Shown: positions 43,761 to 57,365 of the stretch, one piece after another
Numbering within the stretch: the stretch's first letter is position 1
How the letters are laid out: every line of letters begins with the position of its first letter
Assembly (NCBI GenBank): GCA_020698575.1
Contig: CM036240.1
Location: 24,329,211-24,393,210, forward strand
DNA length: 64,000 nucleotides
Source of the DNA: Bostrychus sinensis
Lineage: Eukaryota > Chordata > Actinopteri > Gobiiformes > Eleotridae
Reading direction: 5' to 3'
Notes under the pieces: model-generated
What the model saw: the letters and a program-made list of their open reading frames with translations, nothing else
Told to the model about the DNA's origin: nothing
Databases searched by the model: none
Made by a program: the position numbers and the translations under genes

Positions 43761-44110
43761 ATAGCATTTACCCCTGAACTAAATGATCAGTAGTTCAATG
43801 CAGGTGTGGGCAAAATGGGGCTAATGCCTATTACTGAAATGCTTTCCAAGAAGCTATAGCTCTGTTCTGAATGCAGTCTGCCCTAAACTGGGCAGTTCTC
43901 TCTTTGTATTTGTTTAAGCTGTATGGGTCATTAGGTTGGCATCAAAAAATGTGATGTGACAAAGTTGACATATTTGTGAGTTTGCAAACTCAAAACTTGA
44001 TTGGGTCTGGACTGCTGGTGGTTTGGACACATTTTAGGTTTGGCGACAGCTACATACATGGCAACACCAAAAAATGTAACTGCTATACATTTACAAAATG
44101 GCAAAAATCC
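43761..44110. other. Gene-free DNA between repeats
   Basis: No gene recognised; moderately AT-rich. Confidence 0.45.
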
Positions 44111-44114
44111 TCCA

Positions 44115-44302
44115 ACAACATCTTAATTTTTTTTTTTTTGGAAAGCACAATGTAATAGTGACAAAAGACCATGAGGTAGAGAGCAGGGAGAGATATTCAG
44201 TAAATTGTCAGAGCCCAGACTCAAACCCCCAATGCAGAGGCAAGCTGTAGTCACTCTGTATATATGCCGCGTGCTCCACCAACTGAGCTAGACTGCGGCA
44301 CC
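44115..44302 (-). mobile_element. tRNA-derived SINE, minus strand
   Basis: On the minus strand the A-box tagctcagttgg (44279-44290) matches consensus exactly, and ggtttgagtct (44217-44227) is a B-box with two changes. 'ctctccctgctctctacctc' follows. This is a SINE and not a tRNA gene: no cloverleaf closes beyond the head. Confidence 0.8.
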
Positions 44303-44309
44303 CACCACC

Positions 44310-47300
44310 ATTTTTATTTCATTGTTTTACTATCATAGCAGTTTGTTGTTTGAATCATGGTTGACCGCCACTAACTGGCGATTTGTCAAATCACCTCCAG
44401 ATATTTTTCTGAAGGTTCCTCCTTTTTACAAGAGATGTCAGATGGATTATGTGTCAAACTCTGAGCGGAGTAGAGTGCTACACATATCAATCTGGCTTTT
44501 GCCAGGTTTTTAGTTATCCCCCCAAAAATAATGTTAACATGTTAATAATGTTAATATAATGTTAGTATAATTTTAGTTAAAAATGACCACAGTGTTAATT
44601 TTGGTCACTGCTTTTAAGTTGTATACAATGACCAGTGTCAACAAATATGGCTATATCTGGCTTTGCTGAAGAAAGGAGGAGTCTATTATGGAACAATGTT
44701 GTGTACAGTAATTAATGTCTAACACTACTGGGCTAGAAATTAAGTATGCGAATAGAACTCAGTTGTGAAAATGATGAATTGGTGCCAAGCAGTGGAAATT
44801 ATGAGCCCACAGATTGCACTTTTAATATTTGGTCCAATGGGTCCTACAACTCTGTTCTTCTCATTCAGTGATAATGTGGAAGCATTAATTAACGGCTTGT
44901 ACTTCTGAGTAGTTTTATTACAGTTAATGTCCCTCATTAGGTGAAATATAGATAGTGAAGGACATAAAGGGATACCTCTGCAGCATCATTAATCTTGATT
45001 TCACTTGTGAGAGCATTTGGATCTCTCCTGAACTTGCTCCGTAATGTTGTTTCCAGCCAGTCTACTGTGTTTACTAGTTCCTCTCTCCAGCACAGTCCAG
45101 CTGAACACACCACCAATCTGTGTCATTACTCTGTCATTGCATCAAATCACATGATTAGCTTCATGGGGCACTGGAGGAGGTCTGCTTGGGGTGCCCGTAG
45201 CAGTCCCGGGGTAATGGTCCGGTGGCACTGTGATGGAGGGGTGTGTGCTGTCCTCCACACAGGGCCAAGGATGCACCATCATTCAGCCTGGCCAAGATGG
45301 CCTCAGGGTGAAGTGTGTTCTTCACTACTCACTAGTCTCAAGGTACACAGTAGAGCTGCACTTAGTTCAGAGCTAAATGTGTGCCAGTTGTCTATATGGA
45401 CATATTATTATAAACATCAAAAACAGAACACAGCATGCTCATAATCCATGAATTTTCAGAGTGTATGTATTACTATGAGTGGATGTAGAAAATTAGCAGC
45501 CCATTCAATGGCATTAAGAGTAGCCTAAGCAGTAGCTAACAGGTCCTAGTGCCTCTGTGGAAGGCCAGTCCGACAGTTTGTCGATGCAGCCTTTTATAAT
45601 GCAAAGGCTTATAATTATCTCACACTCGCTCATTTCACACTGACATATCGCTTTCCTAAATGTCAGTTGGAGCAGCCAGTGCATTTCTCTCCAGCTCAGG
45701 AGAGCCCCTCTGCACCCTGCACACAGCCATGATGATGGCAGTGCTTTAGCCCTGAACGTGCAGCCCCCCGACGGGGAATAGTGGTTCAGGCATCACCGAT
45801 CGTTGACCTGGCTATTGTTGTTTGTGATACTTACTGGTAAACTTTTGCAATCAATACAACATCAGCCAGCAGAGCCCCTGGGAATGAAAACCTGAAACAG
45901 CGCACTTAATCTTGGAGCCGGCCCCTGCTCCCTGCTCTGCCGCTAAACTAGGTAGTTGGCCTACTTGATGCGGCATTATTGCCGCAGAGGTCAGATGTGA
46001 GCTGTCTTGCACAGTGTCTGATGAATGGCTGTTTTTGATAAAGCGCCTCTCCCATCCAACAAGCGACATTTAATAATGATGGACCATAACTGCACACAAA
46101 AAAATCCTTGTAGAAGAAAGAAAAAAAAAAATCTGTCCTGCCTGCCTTCCCCATCTCAGACACTGAGTAGCCAGCCATACTCACTGCACTTCACAGCTGT
46201 AATACACAGGGACCATAGCACTGTAGATTTTACAATCAGAAACAATGTTAGGTTTATGTATGTATTTGTTTTTGCCATTTTGTCTGATTTATATAAAATG
46301 CAATGAAATAGTGCACAATAAGAAGGTACTAAACAGCCACAGTTATAAATGCCGCAGTGCTATTGCTTGAAATGCATTGTGCACATTCAATCTGCATTAT
46401 CTCAGCAGAGTGTAGAGCAATGTTGTATACAGAAATGTACCAGTGTTAAGTAGTTGCATTATATGCATAGTAATACAATTTAGCATCCAAGCAGACAGCA
46501 AAGCCTGCTCAGCAGCCATCTTTGGAGCTACCCACAAGATAATTGAATGCCTTTAAAAGAGTGAATGATCATTTAACTCCCTCACTGGTCAAAGCAAAAG
46601 CTCGCAATTTCACAATCTGCCATTGTGATGAGCAATCAAATCAGTATGTATTAAACTTAAGTGGCACTAAATAGTGAGCCCACCTTTCAAATGAGTTAGA
46701 TTGTAGAAGCTATAGAATGAAATTAAATGCCATTCTTACAAAAGAGTGCCCAAAGCGCTGTGACAGCTTTGACATAGACAGTGCCTTTAGTGACAGGACT
46801 AACAAATTAATTGGAACTTTAACACATTCCCTCTAAAGGTGAGGTAAACACACCTGACTGTATATTTTTCACCATCAGTTAAATCTCAATTGGATCTAAA
46901 AATAAACCCCAAGACATTGAACAGTTTAATGGATTTTGACGTCTCTGCATTATGCTGTCACTCTGCTCTAAATGAATCATAACTTTGCTCTGCACCAAGG
47001 AATTACCATGCATTTTGAGAAAATACATTGAGCGGCGAGCTGTGAATTATGATGCGAGATCAAAATAAATGTGTAATGACTTTGGAGGTGCCCAGAATAA
47101 TTTATTGGGTGGAGATAGTTCATATTGAAAAGCCAGCTTAAGTGGGATACAGAAGCTGTGTGCATTGACACTGTCCTGAAAGTGCTTGAATTGTGAAATG
47201 TCAGCGTTAGATAGGCAACGGATCGGCCCTGTTTACTGAAGCTTGGTAAATGAGGGCTTCATTTGAGATGCAGCACTATTCAATTATGTGGTTATTTATT

Positions 47301-48170
47301 GATCAGAAACAATGTATGTCTGTCTGCAGCATGTAAAAGATGAATTCAGCGGATAAAAAGAAAGTGTCAGGGAAATTGGCTGATGAAGGATTGCATTTGA
47401 TCTGGTGGGGAATTTGAGAATGGAGACAGAATACCCTTGTGTTCAAAAACAGGCAAAAAGTCTTTATGCAATTAAACTTTCCCACAGAGAAGTGGGATTT
47501 CAAATAAGCAGAAGTGGCATAACAACTCCCCCAAATAACAAAAGCTTTACATTATATTTTCACCAAATGCATAGACATAATTTTAAGCGCAATGTTGTGG
47601 TCTAAGTTTTAACTCTTTTCTATGTATTATTATTTGCCCTGGAAATAAAAAATAACACAAATATGCTTTTAACAGTTCTTTACTATTTGTATTGCAAATA
47701 ATAAGACCAGTTTGTGTCCCTCACAGATGTTTAAAATAACATGCAAGTAGTTTTCTGGTAGACATTTACATTTACCGTAATAACAGATTTTAATTGAACA
47801 GATCCACTGCAAAATCAAATAATACAATACTCCTTATTGGCAGGAGTTTTTATAAGGTAAATATATGCATTTCAATAAGCAAAGAGACATATTGTTATGT
47901 CTCTTTTCTTTGTACATAAGTATTAATGATATTAGTGATTTTGCAAGCATGACAAATGCAAGTACTTTTTTATTAGAATTTGAAAAAAAAAAAACCACAA
48001 AAATCCACAAAGTGAAAACAAAGCCTGCAAAAGTACTACAACACTTTAGCCGTATTTATGTGAGCTTTTTATGTCATAGATAGTAATACTGCTTCTATTA
48101 AAACTACTGCTAATCTTGATAGGAACAGTATGTACAGAATAGTATGAATGACATGCTTCTGTAACTGGTC
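44310..48170. other. Transposon-poor gene-free tract
   Basis: Sequence-complex blocks: 44990-45480 (open for 149 codons on +, no domain), 45540-46060, 46490-47270. AT-rich DNA lies between. A 12-A run is at about 47984-47995. Candidate regulatory DNA only. Confidence 0.4.
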
Positions 48171-50335
48171 ATTTGTCTGTTGTTGCAGATGAGAGCCTGA
48201 AAGTTTGCGTGGCCTGTCCTCTGTTCACTCATTTCTGGGGCTCAGCTGAAGAGCGTTGGGGTGTGTGATGCACCACTGCACTCACTTTACATGCCCACTG
48301 TAAACACTGTCTATTATATTATTCACAACAGTGTCCTCCAGAGAGATGGATCCCGCCGAGGCACCTCTGAATATGGAAAACCAGCCATTGTGCTTATACC
48401 TGCCGCCCCATATCAGTGCCGCGGCCCGCTGTGGCCCTTAGATGCTTTCTGTTCAGATCTCTTTAGCTGGGCTGGAGGGTAATCCCTGGGCAGCCCGGGC
48501 TCCTCTGTTGTCTCCTGGTTGTTTTCTGTGTAGTTCATAAATTATAGATGGGCCATGTCGAGGGCCATCATGCTGCCTGATCCCTGTCTGTGCTGACAGC
48601 TGTATGATGCGCACTGAGTGCAGCAGATTGGGAGCTCAGAGTTTCATCAATAAATATCACTCTGACCCTCACACTTGGCCTCGTGTCAGCGGTCAAGGTA
48701 ATGGCTTTTTATTATCGTGAAGGGCAGCCCAGCGTGGGGTAGTCTTAAGGTTGCTCGTCCATCTCAGGTCTGCAGACAGACAGAGAGAGCAGGAGAGAGG
48801 GGGGAAAGAGTAGCTGGAAAGTTTAAATGGACTGAGCTGTTATTATGTGAAGCCTGAGGATGAGTGGACGGCTTTGACAGTGAACAGCGGGGCGCTTTTG
48901 TGTGCTGCTTCAGAGGAAGTAGTGATTTTCATGGACACATTATTGGATTAAATTAACCTTATTAACCAGCTGTGATGAATTCTATTGAGCCTGCTGCTTC
49001 ACACTGATCTCTTAAGAAAATCTGTGTAAATGTACACTGCACTTTTATTTTTCTGGGCTTGTGTTGAAGCTAAGAGGCTGTTTGTGTGCTTGCTCTAACT
49101 GCCTGACTCTCAGATGACAGGGCTTGAAATGCCATGATGGTGTACTGAAAGCCTGGGCAGCTGTACATGCGGCATGATGTCTTCAGAATACAGGTTTTTA
49201 GACAAAACAATATAGAACAGAGCAGCATTTTGTCTAAAGTTCATTCATCAAAAGGCTGCATATTTTGAAAAGGGTAAAAGCCCCACACAACGCTGTCAGG
49301 GAAGCGCAAAGGCTAGATACTATAGATTACTTTAATCCCCTGCCAGATATAAAAGGGATAATTACATATTTGTGGTGGAGGCTGTGTGGTGAAAAAATCA
49401 ATAGCGCCTTTTTTGTATGACACTTCATTAGTGTGAAAAAATCTTGGAGCTGAGAAGAACTGCACTGCAATTAAATGGTTCTGCTACCTTAGACTTTGTA
49501 ATGGCTCTATATTATTATCCAGTTTATTTGAAATAGTGGTTGCACTTGTGGAGTAATTGGAAACCATTGATTATGTACTTTTATGTCTACACTCTTGCAC
49601 ATCATTATGGAGAGAAGCAATAGTTAGTTAGCCTCTCTAATGAAGCACTAATTGCACTAAGTAGGTTAAGATGTTAGTCAAACTGCACTCAGCTGAAATC
49701 ACGGCACAAAGACTTCCAATTAATCTGCATACACTGACTAGCAGATGTTGTTGTGGAGAGCATATCACACACATTTTATTTGTTTTGTGTCTCTTCCTGT
49801 TGGCCCTAATAGAAATTGTATTTATATCAGACCATTGGCAGAAGATAAAATTGATTGCAAAGTGAGAAAGAGAGCAGCAGGGAAGGTAAAAAGCCAAGGT
49901 GATGGCCACTTTGCTGCTGTTTTGCAAAGAAAGACCACTGGTAATGTGGAGCTCTTTTCTGATAATGTCATGAGTAAAACACTGGCTTGTAATTGTACAG
50001 AAATGTCTGTTAACTCATACTGCTGTGTTAACATTTATACAGGACTATAGGGATGAGTGTAAGGGTTTGCACTCAGCTTAGCCCCTGACATTACTGGTCT
50101 GCATTAAGATCTATTGTAAAGAATAGAGCTTAGAGGATGCATTAAGACTCTCTGCTGGTTGGACCATTAATGTACTTAGCAGTATGGTTGCACAGTATAT
50201 GCAAATTTTATTGCATGGAATGCCCTATTTTATTAATTAATTAATTAATTTTATTAATTAATGGAGTATATACCCAAAATGCAAAAATGCTTTAATAACA
50301 ACAAATGTTATGTTAGCTATGATATTTATTAAGAA
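48171..50335. other. Gene-free tract with GC-richer block at 48.18-49.17 kb
   Basis: 48180-48720 is the GC-richest non-exonic part of this area, starting right after an acceptor-like gtctgttgttgcag (ends 48189). 48960-49930 is mixed. 50230-50262 is a ttaa/atta simple repeat. No gene recognised. Confidence 0.4.
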
Positions 50336-50339
50336 AGTA

Positions 50340-50690
50340 GTTTGCTGGCAATGGATTGTTGGTTGCTTGGTTTGTTTGTTTATTTGTTTGCTAGTCTGTT
50401 CTCAAGATAACTCAAAAAGAAATGATCAGATTTTTATGACATTTACAGAGAAGGTCAATAATGGGCCAAGGAGGAAATTATTAGGTTTTGATGTGGATCT
50501 GGGATTTTTTTTTATTGATTCTGCACCAGTGCAAGCCACAAACATACAAACTCCAGCTTAAAACATTGGTTTTAGTCAATTCTTAACAGTTGTGAGGCAG
50601 TTTTGGCACTTCAGTGCATCTTTACCTTTTGCGAAACAGGTTCAATCCTTTGACAGAAGTCTGCACTTCCAAGTGCTTACATTTACACAA
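50340..50690 (+). repeat. Longest copy of the 'ggtcaataatgggccaagga' dispersed repeat
   Basis: A gtttgtttatttgtttgcta lead, then 'gttctcaagataactcaaaa', 'gatcagatttttatgacatt', 'ggtcaataatgggccaagga' and, at the end, 'ttgacagaagtctgcacttc'. Related fragments lie at 31430, 39575 and 43555. I know the pattern from teleost introns but not its class. Confidence 0.65.
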
Positions 50691-53600
50691 TTGGCCAAGC
50701 AGATGAAGAGAATGCCAAAATAGTAACTGTTAATATGTAATATTTGTTCTTTGCTTTTACCCCAAGATCTGCAGTTTTCACTGGTAATAATTATTTAAAA
50801 AAGTTATTACTCATATAAATAAAATGTATTACTATAATCAGAGTTAATTTATGGACAAATTATGCGCACAAATTATAGGACCTCTGTTTTTTCATTTATT
50901 TTGTATTTGTAATAGGTAATAATCTTCACACTTTTCAAATGAAACATTTACATAAAGAAAACATGATACCATTGCATATAGTTAAATATCAGTTATAAAA
51001 CTCCTACTGCATATTTATTGATTTGTTTTTGTATTAGCCAATTATCTGCAGGCTTGTATTGAAAACTAACTGCACTGTGTATTCTAGTCTGGACCAAATT
51101 TATTGTGTGCAAAATGTGATGGATTATCTATTTGTGCAAATGAATTAGCCTGTCTGGATTTTAGTGTTGCACATTAACCACTGGGGTCATTATGGGAGAT
51201 GCTACATGTTGGAGGGGGGGGCTCCACATGGCCTGGCTGCTCACTGTCCCCCATCATGCCAGACTGATGCAGACACTACACTGCTGGCAATCAGTCAGCT
51301 CACCACCCACCACTATGCACCACCCCAGATGTGGAGAGCTGGGTCCGTGCCGGTTACAGCTTAAACCCAGCAGCGGCTCCAGGACTTGGCGCCTTTGATC
51401 TTTTTTCTTTCAAAGGGCTCAAACGCTCTTGCTATTGTACGCTTGAGGGGCGCTTCAGCCTTCACTACACAGCAAGAAAAAGTGTACTAGTGGTGTCCGC
51501 TTGTTACGGCTTTGCAACAAGTTCCATTTAAATAAACTCCTACGTGGATTTACATTTGACAATCTTGTTGATTAGTTTAATAAGGGTCATCTGTTGAATA
51601 TGTAGAGAGGGGTGAGTTGTGTAAACTGGTGAATTAAACGTGGGGTGGAGACCTCTATCAGGACCTCTTATTAACAGAAGCTTGTTCTTGGTAGGATCGT
51701 AAGAAATCTCCAGGCTTTCTTAGGCTGTCTGGGGAGAGGGTCAGACCCTGTAAGCTGTCATTGCACATGAAAGGATTAATGTCATCTTATAAGAAGGGGG
51801 GAAAAGCCGTCTTATAGTTATTTATTCTGTTTCATTCACATTCTGCTGGCTCTGTAAAAGAGAAAGGCTAATGTCTGGTCTAATTTGTAGCCCTTTAAAT
51901 TCCAGACAGAGATTCTTTACATATCTCTGGAGCTCATGGCTTCTCTCGGTGCAGCCCCTCTCCTCTTTTCCTTCTGGGATTCCTCTTAAACCCGACCAAT
52001 TTACTATCTGAAGCAAAGTCAAGATTTACATGAGTTTGTACTTGAATGGCTCCAACTCCGGCTTCATGCACTAAACACTCCCACTGTAATTACCATTCGT
52101 GGATCCTTCTCGCTGATACCACCCTCTCTCTCCTCTGCACCTAGGCCAATTGAAGGGGAGAGGAAAGGAAAATACTTATTCCCCAATGCTGATTCTTAGT
52201 GCTCCTTGTTCAGGATCTGTAATTGGATCTGTGTTTTCGACTCCCTGCTAATAAGCAGCTTACTTTGGCTCCCTCTAGACTTGACCCACCACATTTTTGT
52301 TTTATGAATTTTACAAGGGGATTTTAATAGATGCTTTAGGCTATGCAAAACATAGGCTGAAGGGGAGGCATAATGTGGGAGCCTTGACACGGAGTACGCC
52401 TGAGTGGCTGCTTATCATTGCGGGCAGGTCTCATTTCTTTCATTAAGATTGATGTAGGACAAAAGGGAACGCCAAAGCAGAGGGACATGAGAGAATATTA
52501 ACCTGTGCTCTTGTAACTAACTATAATTGTTTTGCATTGGGTCTCTCCTCAGGCAGCGCCCTCATTATCTTTGCCTGTACATGACGGTGCAGCTGATTTT
52601 CAGTAGACGCGCTTGTTAGAGGAGATTGGAGGTCAGGGCAAACTGTAATCTGCCTTTGGTTATTTTTATGGTAGAATCCAGTGGCAAGGGGCCGAAGCAG
52701 TGTATCGGCGTCTTTTACAGACATAACACCTCATTTCCTTTCATTTTATATTCATGTAATTGTTTCTCGAGTTCACTGCTCAGGGCTGTTACAATTTAGA
52801 GTATGCTAATCATCTTTTAAAATCAACAATGCTTTGTAATTTTATTTTAGTATTTATGTGATCAAATTATATTGCTGTTTTATATTACAACAAATGTTTC
52901 TAGGCTTTTTTTACAATCAGCTTTTTTACAGGTGCCAATTTTGGAACTGAAAATCCAAAGATTTGAGAAGGTATGGAAATATGGAAAAGATTGTGTCAAG
53001 TGTGAAACTATTAACAATTATCCTCCAAAATATTTCTACTTACTGTCAGTTGTGTTTTTTATAAACATACATTTTTCACATAACAAGAAATGATACCTTT
53101 GATAGCTTACTGCTTTATTTAATGAGACACCTTATATTGAAAATAGCAAAATAATAATTACATTTCAGTAATTTTTGCTGACAAAGATAAGATTAAATAT
53201 CTTAAACTCAGACTTTTAAACTTGAAGAGTGCTGGAATTAGGCTGGAATCTTCTTGTACTAGATTTTCATACTAGTAGACTACTCTCTCTAATGTAGAGT
53301 GTGGTGTTAGTCCGAAGCTCATTTAGAAATGGCAGGATGACAGTGTCGCCCGTCCAGGGTCAGCCAAATGAGAGGTATGAAAAATGTAAAGACAATCAGT
53401 GACCCGTAGCCTGCCCACAGTTTCTTCAATCATTAAAATACTTTCAGAAACCATGGATGATTCCATTATTCATTATAGGTTATAGTGTTTAAGTGATTTT
53501 ATCTTGCTTGTCTACATCTCTACCTTATGCCAGTTCATTTGTCTTAAAAAGAAAGAAAAATTAAGAACACTACTGCACTTCTCCAGACGAAGGAGACAGG

Positions 53601-53850
53601 AGCAGTCAAAGGGGTGAATATTCAGTGAAGATAAAGCTTCCCTCAAAGGTACTAACTAAGGCACTCTGTTGGCTATAGAAACACTAATGACCAACACAAT
53701 CACCTATCTTGACATGAATACCAAAGATAACAAGGAGAGGTGGGAATAGGTGGACGCTCTCTCCTCCATACTCCATTCTTCTCTATGGGAATGTAACCAA
53801 GCACGCTTTACTTCATCACAAAGCTAACGTGGCATAGAACTTTTAAAACC
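50691..53850. other. Transposon-free gene-free tract, part 1
   Basis: 50700-51160 is AT-rich. 51180-52740 is complex, GC-richer sequence with short open frames in several phases and no domain; it is candidate regulatory DNA. 52740-53330 is AT-rich. Confidence 0.4.
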
Positions 53851-56800
53851 CGCTCGGCGCTTATACCACCTCCCCCTCCAGCCTTCCCTCTCTCTTTCTC
53901 TCTTGGTTGGTAATTCTCCCATCTGGAGGATGTTTGAGAGAAACAAAGAAACAATAAGAGGAAGTTGGGCGAGGGGGTGTCAGGCTGTCAGTAATCTGAC
54001 AGCTATGGTAACTACCCTCTAATCCAGACGGCTGCAGCCACGCTCCGGCCTGACACTCGTGCCTCTGACTGACAGCTGAAGACCGGCCACATTCCACAGG
54101 CAGAAGTGACATCCAGTCTATTAAGGCAGACAAGCACAAAGCAGAGATTTGCCCTGACTGCCTGCTACTGAAGCCTACTATGGGGGTGATTGGAGAGGTC
54201 TTGGAGAAGGTGTCAGACTCAAGCTCAGATGATAACCATATTGTAATGATGCTGCTGGACAATGAAGCCCCATGATTGCCCATGCTGACAGTGGAAGTTT
54301 ACGTCTGGATATCTCCCTCCCTGCGCATTCACAGGCAGCTCACAACACACACAGTCTCCAGGTCCCAACTGCCAGTCAAAAGCCCGGCCGCAAACGGGTG
54401 CACTTCTTATTCCAGCACAAGAGCACGCCAAACAGTGATCTCTAATGGACTGACCCGAGGCATGCTGTGCTGACAGGGAGAGCGCTATAATTGTTGTTTA
54501 TCTTCTTCCTCTTTAGATAACTCTGTGAGCATTAAGAGACTTCTCAATGTTCATTTGTTGCTACAGAATAACCCAAGATCCTCTACTTTGTTACTGCATC
54601 AGCAAAACATTCCTGCAGAAAGCTATACATGATCGCTTTTGGAGGCTTCTGCCATGGCACAAAAGTATGTAATTGGTTTCACTTAAGGTTAATTATTTGC
54701 ACTGGCAGGTCGCTTTGTTGTAAGCCATTCATTAGAATACACATCCAACGCACAAAGCAAATGAGATGAGCTGGCTGTGCTCTAAAAGTCCCCAAACCAA
54801 GCCAAACCTTAATGATACTCTCAACAGCCTATATAATAGAACAAGTTTACATAAATTAGACCACAGAGCAGTAGTCGCTGAGACAGCCTGCACTGCTTGT
54901 GTGGAATATTTTAGCTAATTAAAACTAAAAGAGGGCACTCAAAATCTATCTGTACTTTAAATGTAGTCCACAGTTTTGTACCAAACACATAAAACCTTCC
55001 TCCTTGCTTTCCTGAAACAAATGCTTTTGGTTTTAACTTTATTTTGTACGAAAGTTGATGGTTTAAGACACAGATAATTTCATTTCTGTTGCACACCATG
55101 TAGTTTGCAATGCCAATGTGTGGCAGGAGATTTAAACAGGGGAAGGATGAGCCAGAAAAGGGATTTTCCTGTGAATGCTTTGGTATGAAGTAAATCCCTC
55201 AAACAGCTATACCCTAACATTTCTACAATAGAAATAATATTAAGTGTGTGAGAGACACGCAGTATCCTCTCACCCTTAGCACAACATTCAAATAAGACAG
55301 AAAGATTTAGGTCCCAGGCGAGTTCACCAAAGGTGGCATTTCCCGTCTCCTCTCCAGCCAAAGCCTGCTCGTCTTCCATCTTACTTAGCTCGTCCTGATG
55401 GAGGCTCAGGGTGCACGCCTGGCTAAGTGACAGGGAGTTAAGTATACATTCACACCATCCAGGGATGCTAGTTACGTTGACAGAGAGGTTCTGCAACCAG
55501 TCGGTCAACCTGAAGCCCATTCACGCTCCAATCAGACCAATGATAGAATGGGGCTGTCTCAGGATCTCATTTGGAAAGGTATATTAAAGTGCATTTTCAA
55601 TCACAGTAAATGCTACTTTCATCTTTGCTAAATTAGATAAATTGTCAAAAACGTTTATAATAGCACACACTGGATATGGATTTCAATTATAGAGTCTGTG
55701 CATAAAGTTATAAGAAAAACAACAGATCGTTTATTGTGGCTTATCATCTTCACTTAGTGCTCTTTGTATGTGCAGGTCAGCATGACCATAATGAGACAGA
55801 TAATTGAGAATATTTTTATTCAATGGCTAGTTAATTGGTTGCCACCAGTGTCCCTGGAAAGGTTAAATTTATGGTTGCATGTCACCAATTACTACACCAG
55901 CTGGCTTTGTTCATCTGGAAAAATTTATGGCAAAAAGTCAATGTTTTGGCGACAAATGACAGGTTGGATGTGAACACATTACAGAGGCTGTGTGTTGCAT
56001 TCTCTCACAGCACCTCAATGTCGGGGCAATGCATAATCTCTCCTTTTTGAGCAGAGAATCAATTTGTGCATAATCAAATTCCTATTGACAGCACTCATAT
56101 CCTTCTCCCTGTGGCAGAAAAGAAGATCTTGAAGTGGGGAAGGATGAATGCATTAACATCCGTTCAGTCAGTCTCACAGATAACAAAGCTCCTTGCCTCT
56201 GTGTTAACACTGCAGATTAGGTCAACTTTTTACACCTCTTGAGTTTCTCTCTGTAAATGACGAGTTTTGATGTGAAACAAGCAACATGTCAAGGCAAGTT
56301 GAAAGATGTAGGCATTTTCTGCCATGTCACAATGACAGGCTGCTGAATATTTGGGCCATTAGGGGCTTATTAGTGGATAAATGACCAGATGGTTCAGTGA
56401 TGCACAGAGATGGACAGAACTGGATGCTACTAATCAGCAGTGTCTGTAGCGCGGTGTCAAATCACATGACATGGTTACCCATGGCAACAGAATAAAAGTT
56501 AACATTAGCAAGTCAATTTGAGATTGGGCTCTTGTAAACAGGTTTGGAATAGCACTGCATTCCTCACTTGAAAAACCATGTATTTTCTGTCAACAAAGTC
56601 AGTTTGGAATCACTTTGTGTGTTTATCTGTTTGAACTGAAGCTGTTTTTGTCCTTTCTGTTCTGTATGTTTCATTGTTTTTTTCATTTACGTAGTTAAAT
56701 ATCTTGCAGAATAATTAAAAAACAGCGCCAAAAACTGAAATTAAATTGTTGCAAAATTAAAGCTACACTTTTCCCACACAAACAGTCAGATATCTCCGCA

Positions 56801-57310
56801 TCTTAGACTTGTTTATCTTAACAGCACCTTATTTTCTATTTGTCAATATATTTGTCGGGTTTGTACTTGTGAGGTGCTTTGATTAGTTTGATTCAGAGAT
56901 GCCCCACCATCTTCTTTACAGGAGGTAACCAACAAATTTGAAATTGTCCGTGTTTGTGCTTCAGTATAATTGGTGATGGGTTGTTTTGTGACAGATGTGG
57001 AAAATAAAAAAGTAGGCTTGGCTGCATTACACAAAAGACAATACAAGATGCTCCATGTTGGAGATGCATATGAATGTGTGTGTCTCTTTAATTGTATGGT
57101 TTTGTTCAGACCCACAGCTGACACAGACAGGCAGCCTGTTTAATGGATGAGAAGAGCCGTTTGAAGACGCTCTGTCACTTCTGATTGCTTTACCTCTCTT
57201 CTACAGCATAATTGATCACTTGTCTACTAATACTCCTCTATTTTACCACTTGTCTTGCAGTCATTCATTTTAATCCAATATTTATTAAGCTACACAAAGC
57301 TCCATTAGTA
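53851..57310. other. Transposon-free gene-free tract, part 2
   Basis: 53850-54480 is GC-richer and open for 140 codons on minus; 55080-55520 is open for 146 codons on minus. Neither shows a recognisable domain or flanking splice pattern. 56100-56560 is complex. Best read as non-coding with possible conserved blocks. Confidence 0.4.
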
Positions 57311-57313
57311 AAA

Positions 57314-57365
57314 TTGTAAGACATGATTATTATTATTATTATTATTTTGTAAGACATGATTATTA
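57314..57365 (+). repeat. 19-base direct duplication around an (ATT)n run
   Basis: ttgtaagacatgattatta occurs at 57314-57332 and again at 57347-57365, separated by attattattatt. This is a local tandem duplication of 33-base period, probably from slippage. Confidence 0.85.

Noticed and set aside
44217..44290. Possible tRNA gene on the minus strand
   Set aside because: Good A-box, but the B-box is changed and the rest follows a SINE body shared with 10263-10455 and 39797-39985.
44995..45444. 149-codon + open frame
   Set aside because: Low-quality composition, no domain, no supporting splice sites; listed as candidate non-coding block instead.
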